In this document: positions 30,190 through 33,252 of the stretch, in pieces
Layout: each line of letters begins with the position of its first letter
Position numbering within the stretch: the stretch's first letter is position 1
From: Mycolicibacterium elephantis DSM 44368
Lineage (GTDB): Bacteria > Actinomycetota > Actinomycetes > Mycobacteriales > Mycobacteriaceae
NCBI RefSeq assembly: GCF_004014805.1
Contig: NZ_ATDN01000035.1
Coordinates: forward strand, 1-33,252
Length of the DNA: 33,252 nucleotides
Direction of reading: 5' to 3'
The notes under the pieces: model-generated
Told to the model about the DNA's origin: nothing
What the model saw: the letters and a program-made list of their open reading frames with translations, nothing else
The model's database searches: none
Position numbers and translations under genes: made by a program

Positions 30190-32841
30190 GTGCGCGGCGG
30201 CTGGCCGCTGATCGGACGAGACGAAGAACTGGCGGTCGTCTCTGGTGCTATCGCTGAGCCGGCAGCGGCCGGGATCCTCATCGCGGGCAGCGCCGGCGTC
30301 GGCAAGACGCGCCTGGCCCGCGAAGCGCTCGCGAAGGCACAACGGCGAGGCCGCCGATGCCACTGGCTTCTGGCGACGGAGTCCGCGCGATCTGTGCCGT
30401 TGGGAGTGTTCGCCGAATTCGCGAGCGGTTTCGGCCCCGACCCGCTGCGACGGGTCCAGGAAATCATCGACGCGCTGGTCGGCTCCCCATCGTCGACGAC
30501 ATCCCCGACGCGGCCGGTGGTCGGAATCGACGACGCCCACCTGCTCGATGAGCAGTCCGCGCTCGTCGTGCACCAATTGGTTCACCGACGCATTGCGACG
30601 GTGGTTCTCACCCAGCGCTCGGGTGAGCAGACACCCGACGCCATCACATCGTTGTGGAAGGACGAGCGGCTGCCGCGGATGGATCTGCAGCCACTGGCCG
30701 CTCACGAGGTGAGCACGCTGCTGACGGCGGTGCTCGACGACGAAATCGAGACGACGAGCGCCGAGCGACTCTGGCGCTATACCCACGGCAACGCCCTGTA
30801 TCTACGCCAACTCATCACCGACGAGATCGCCTCCCGCCGGCTCAACAAACGCGCAGGGGTATGGGTGTGGGATGGTCAACCGGACTTCTCGCCGCGGTTG
30901 CTCGAGTTGATCAAGGCCAATATCGGCAGGCACAGCGAGCAGGTCGTCGAGGTGCTCGACATCGTGGCGCTGGCCGAGCCCGTCGAGTTGGCTGTCCTGC
31001 TGCACATGGCCTCGCCCGGTGCGGTCGACGAGGCCCAACAGCATGGGCTGATCCGATTCGATCCGGCGGCTCAGGTCGCTCACCTGGCACATCCGATGTT
31101 CGGGGAGGCCAGGCGGGCCATGGCCGGACCCGTAGGCCTTCGCACCCTGTGCGGACGACTCGCGCACACCATCGGCGAGGTCTGCAGCCCTTCCCTGCAC
31201 CAGACGGTCCGGCGCGCCGTGCTGGCCCTGGAATCCGATGCCGGCCGTGACGCGGCACTGCTGCACGAAGCAGCCAACGCAGCCCTGGCGCTGCTGGACA
31301 TACCGTTGGCGATGCGGCTCGGGCGCGCTGCCACCGAGTCCGGCGCCGGACGTCCCGCGCAGTTCAACTACGCGGTCGCGTTGGCCACCGCCGCCCGGGG
31401 CGCGCAGGCTGAGAAGATCCTGGGCCGGCTGGCGGCCAGCGCCACCGAGGACGCCGAACGCGTGCACATTGCGCTGGCCCGTGCGGCCAACTTGACGTGG
31501 GTTCTCGGCGAACCGGTCACCGCCGAACGAGAACTTGACGCGGCCCAACAGGCGGCCGCCGGTTGCGGGCTTGCCCACGCCGTCAACGCGGTCCGCGCAT
31601 CCTGTCACGCGGCCCGAGGCCAGCCATCGACCGCGGTCGAGTTGGCCACCGAAGCGCTCGCGTCGCGAGAGGTGGCGGGCCTGCCGCGCATGATGGGCCT
31701 ATGGGGCCTGGTGTACGGCCTCGCCGATCTCGGCTGTACCGAACGGCTTTCCAGCGCAGCGCACGGACACGCGTTCGCGCGCGGTGATGCGCGCGCATCG
31801 CATCTGCGGTTCCGCATGGGCGTGGCCTACGTCGACGGGCTGTGTTTGGCCGGTCATGTGCAGAAGGCCCGCCAAGTCGCGGCCGAACTGAGGTACGACG
31901 CGCACGATGTCGCGGGTTCGCGATACATCAGCACACTTATCGTCGCGCTCGCCGAACTGGCGGCCGGGGATCTGACGGCAGCATGCAAGTGGCTTCGCGA
32001 GTCGGCGGCGCTGCTTTCACCTGAGCTGGAGGACGAGCCCGAGGGCACCTTCCGACTCAGCGAGGTTTGGTTGTCGACGGCGCTGGCGATGGCGGGAGAT
32101 GCGGAGGCCGCCGAACAGGCACTGGCCGGCCGGCCGGTCGCCGAAGCCGGAGGCTTTCGCTACTGGGAGACCGATCAAGCGCTCGCCGCGGCATGGATCG
32201 ACGCCGCCCGCGGTCTTCCGAGCCTGGCGGTGCGGGCCGCGCTCGAGGCCGCCGACCAGGCCCGCGCGCTGCATCGTCCGACCCGTGAGGTGATGTGCCT
32301 GCAAACGGCGATGCAGTTCGGTGACAGCTCCTGCGCGGACCGCCTCGCAGAATTGTCGGCGTTCGTCGGCGGGCCGAGAGTGATTGCCGCGGCAGCGCAT
32401 TCGGCCGCGTTGCACGCCCACGACGGCACCGGCCTGCTCGAGGCGTCACGGTGCTACGAGGCCTTCGGCGATCGTGTCGCAGCGGCCGATGCCGCCGCCC
32501 AGGCCGCCATTGTGCTTCGCGGGCACGGGCGCCGCGGTGCGAGTCTCACCGCGACCGCGGTGGCACAGCGCCTGGCCGGCGAGACCGGCGCACACACATA
32601 TGCGCTGCGGGCCAACGGAATCGACTTGCCGCTGACTGCGCGGCAACGCGAAATCGTCACCCTTGCCGCCCGGGGGCTGTCCAACCGCGCCATCGCCGAC
32701 CTGCTGGTGTTGTCCGTGCGCACGGTCGAGGGGCACCTGTTTCAGGCGTCGCAGAAGACCGGCGTCAGTACCCGCGAAGAACTCATCGCCATGGTTCAGG
32801 GACGGTCCGCCGAAAACCGCCCGACCGATCGGCTCGCGTGA
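30190..32841 (+). CDS. Large LuxR-family regulator with AAA ATPase domain (LAL type)
   Basis: This 883-aa STAND/AAA ATPase regulator has Walker A AGSAGVGKTRLA near residues 31-42 and Walker B PVVGIDDAHLLDE near residue 115. A long helical TPR-like middle, rich in alanine, follows. The C-terminal GerE/LuxR helix-turn-helix starts around residue 816 (LTARQREIVTLAARGLSNRAIADLLVLSVRTVEGH). Such proteins sense small molecules and often activate catabolic or secondary-metabolism genes. The GTG at 30190 begins MRGGWPLIGRDEELAVV, the usual start of the AAA domain. It diverges from the Baeyer-Villiger-type monooxygenase, the most obvious candidate target. The effector is unknown. Confidence 0.92.
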   Translation: MRGGWPLIGRDEELAVVSGAIAEPAAAGILIAGSAGVGKTRLAREALAKAQRRGRRCHWLLATESARSVPLGVFAEFASGFGPDPLRRVQEIIDALVGSPSSTTSPTRPVVGIDDAHLLDEQSALVVHQLVHRRIATVVLTQRSGEQTPDAITSLWKDERLPRMDLQPLAAHEVSTLLTAVLDDEIETTSAERLWRYTHGNALYLRQLITDEIASRRLNKRAGVWVWDGQPDFSPRLLELIKANIGRHSEQVVEVLDIVALAEPVELAVLLHMASPGAVDEAQQHGLIRFDPAAQVAHLAHPMFGEARRAMAGPVGLRTLCGRLAHTIGEVCSPSLHQTVRRAVLALESDAGRDAALLHEAANAALALLDIPLAMRLGRAATESGAGRPAQFNYAVALATAARGAQAEKILGRLAASATEDAERVHIALARAANLTWVLGEPVTAERELDAAQQAAAGCGLAHAVNAVRASCHAARGQPSTAVELATEALASREVAGLPRMMGLWGLVYGLADLGCTERLSSAAHGHAFARGDARASHLRFRMGVAYVDGLCLAGHVQKARQVAAELRYDAHDVAGSRYISTLIVALAELAAGDLTAACKWLRESAALLSPELEDEPEGTFRLSEVWLSTALAMAGDAEAAEQALAGRPVAEAGGFRYWETDQALAAAWIDAARGLPSLAVRAALEAADQARALHRPTREVMCLQTAMQFGDSSCADRLAELSAFVGGPRVIAAAAHSAALHAHDGTGLLEASRCYEAFGDRVAAADAAAQAAIVLRGHGRRGASLTATAVAQRLAGETGAHTYALRANGIDLPLTARQREIVTLAARGLSNRAIADLLVLSVRTVEGHLFQASQKTGVSTREELIAMVQGRSAENRPTDRLA

Positions 32842-32852
32842 TTCGCACTTGC

Positions 32853-32878
32853 GTTCGACGCACCGAGTAACTCGGGTA
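32853..32878 (+). promoter_or_regulatory. SigF-like promoter candidate
   Basis: GTTC (32853-32856), a 17-bp gap and GGGTA (32874-32878) approach the mycobacterial SigF pattern GTTT-N15-17-GGGTA. The region also holds two small dyads, CCGAG-TAA-CTCGG (32863-32875) and GTAGT-GA-ACTAC (32876-32887). Downstream is a ribosome site GAGGGAGA before the ATG at 32950. Confidence 0.4.
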
Positions 32879-32949
32879 GTGAACTACGCGGGCTCCTGCG
32901 GGGCGGCGGCCATACGTTGCGGCTGAAACACGCAACGAGGGAGACCGTC

Positions 32950-33252
32950 ATGGCAGACGACAACAGCGGCCGCGTCGGCGTGGACCGACCTGGCACGGTT
33001 AGGCGGTCCGACGGTCCTGGTCACGACGCCCGCACCGGTGCGTCGTCAAGTTCCGTCCGCGAGGCACCCACCCGTGAGGCCGGCGAGGCCAAACTCGACC
33101 GCGACACCGGCATCGTCACCAACCCCGACGGCTCCAGCCACGACATGCGCACCGGCGCATCAACGGACCCCGTCCACAAACCATCCACCGAGATCGGCGG
33201 CGCCAAACTCGACCGCGACACCGGCATCGTCACCAACCCCGACGGCTCCAGC
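32950..33252 (+). CDS. Hydrophilic tandem-repeat protein, N-terminal part (runs off window)
   Basis: An ATG preceded by GAGGGAGA (about 6 nt upstream) opens a frame that stays open for 101 codons to the window end. The protein is charged and polar, has no signal peptide, membrane segment or cysteine, and looks disordered. It contains a 38-residue repeat: AKLDRDTGIVTNPDGSS, then HDMRTGAS, then a variable stretch (TDPVHKPSTEIGG), then AKLDRDTG again. An earlier, degenerate copy (GPGHDARTGAS) lies at residues 22-32. I do not recognise the family. A SigF-like promoter upstream would fit a stress-related hydrophilin-type role, which is speculation. It lies 108 bp after the LuxR regulator. Confidence 0.75.
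   Translation, partial: MADDNSGRVGVDRPGTVRRSDGPGHDARTGASSSSVREAPTREAGEAKLDRDTGIVTNPDGSSHDMRTGASTDPVHKPSTEIGGAKLDRDTGIVTNPDGSS
33088..33252 (+). repeat. 114-bp tandem repeat inside the terminal gene
   Basis: Bases 33088-33138 and 33202-33252 are identical over 51 bp, 114 bp apart, so each unit adds exactly 38 codons. The second copy reaches the window edge and more may follow. Confidence 0.9.

Noticed and set aside
27297..30257. 986-codon open frame on the + strand across nrdF2 and the monooxygenase
   Set aside because: It is the antisense of two clearly recognised genes, with low-complexity Arg/Val/His composition typical of high-GC shadow frames.

Overview
The window is high-GC actinobacterial DNA, almost certainly from a fast-growing mycobacterium (Mycolicibacterium-like). 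From about 1.7 kb to 30 kb the gene order follows the M. tuberculosis block from trmU/mnmA (Rv3024c) to the Rv3049c monooxygenase. Start codons are often GTG. Coupled genes commonly overlap by ATGA or GTGA, and several starts sit 6-9 nt after a TAnnnT -10 box, as in mycobacterial leaderless mRNAs. These family assignments come from recognising the proteins, not from a database search.

Layout. (1) 1-1.64 kb: the 3' end of one ctaD copy (+) converges on a membrane protein and a winged-helix regulator (-). (2) 1.7-7.2 kb (-): mnmA and iscS (sulfur for tRNA 2-thiouridine), a PlsC-type acyltransferase and a GNAT/OlsB-like N-acyltransferase, then a nitroreductase and an NmrA-like oxidoreductase that lie between the Rv3027c and fixB equivalents. 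(3) 7.3-9.1 kb (-): etfA and etfB with a strong terminator. (4) 9.3-18.1 kb: the methylglucose lipopolysaccharide (MGLP)/glycogen neighbourhood, with a methyltransferase, a GH57 branching-enzyme-like protein, a glycosyltransferase, a hexapeptide acyltransferase, a PQQ-type lipoprotein, an MPT64-like secreted protein and two more methyltransferases. (5) 18.1-20.7 kb (-): a truncated EchA17-like protein, a Nudix hydrolase and an ABC ATPase in an overlapping operon, preceded by a small 51-aa ORF that diverges from a MocR-type regulator. (6) 22.2-25.4 kb (-): serB2 and a complete second ctaD. (7) 25.5-30.0 kb: fecB, a YciI-like protein, a small secreted protein, nrdF2 and a Baeyer-Villiger-type monooxygenase. 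(8) 30.2-33.25 kb (+): a large LuxR/AAA regulator and the start of a hydrophilic protein with 38-residue tandem repeats that runs off the window.

Main non-gene structure. The two ctaD copies are inverted relative to each other about 23 kb apart and show mosaic identity that suggests gene conversion. A MIRU-like insertion with an ATGA at each end lies between the GH57 and glycosyltransferase genes, and a diverged inverted copy of its core lies on the other side of the glycosyltransferase, next to a 22-bp tandem repeat. A long GCGAGCAGACG hairpin separates the convergent MocR and serB2 genes. There is a 16-bp palindrome between etfB and the MGLP operon, a direct-repeat operator candidate at the MocR gene, and a SigF-like promoter in front of the terminal repeat protein.

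No tRNA, rRNA, CRISPR array or transposase gene was seen. No stretch over 300 bases lacks a gene. The largest gaps are 9123-9318 (a palindrome and a promoter), 30036-30189 (a divergent promoter region), 25353-25499 and 7199-7343.
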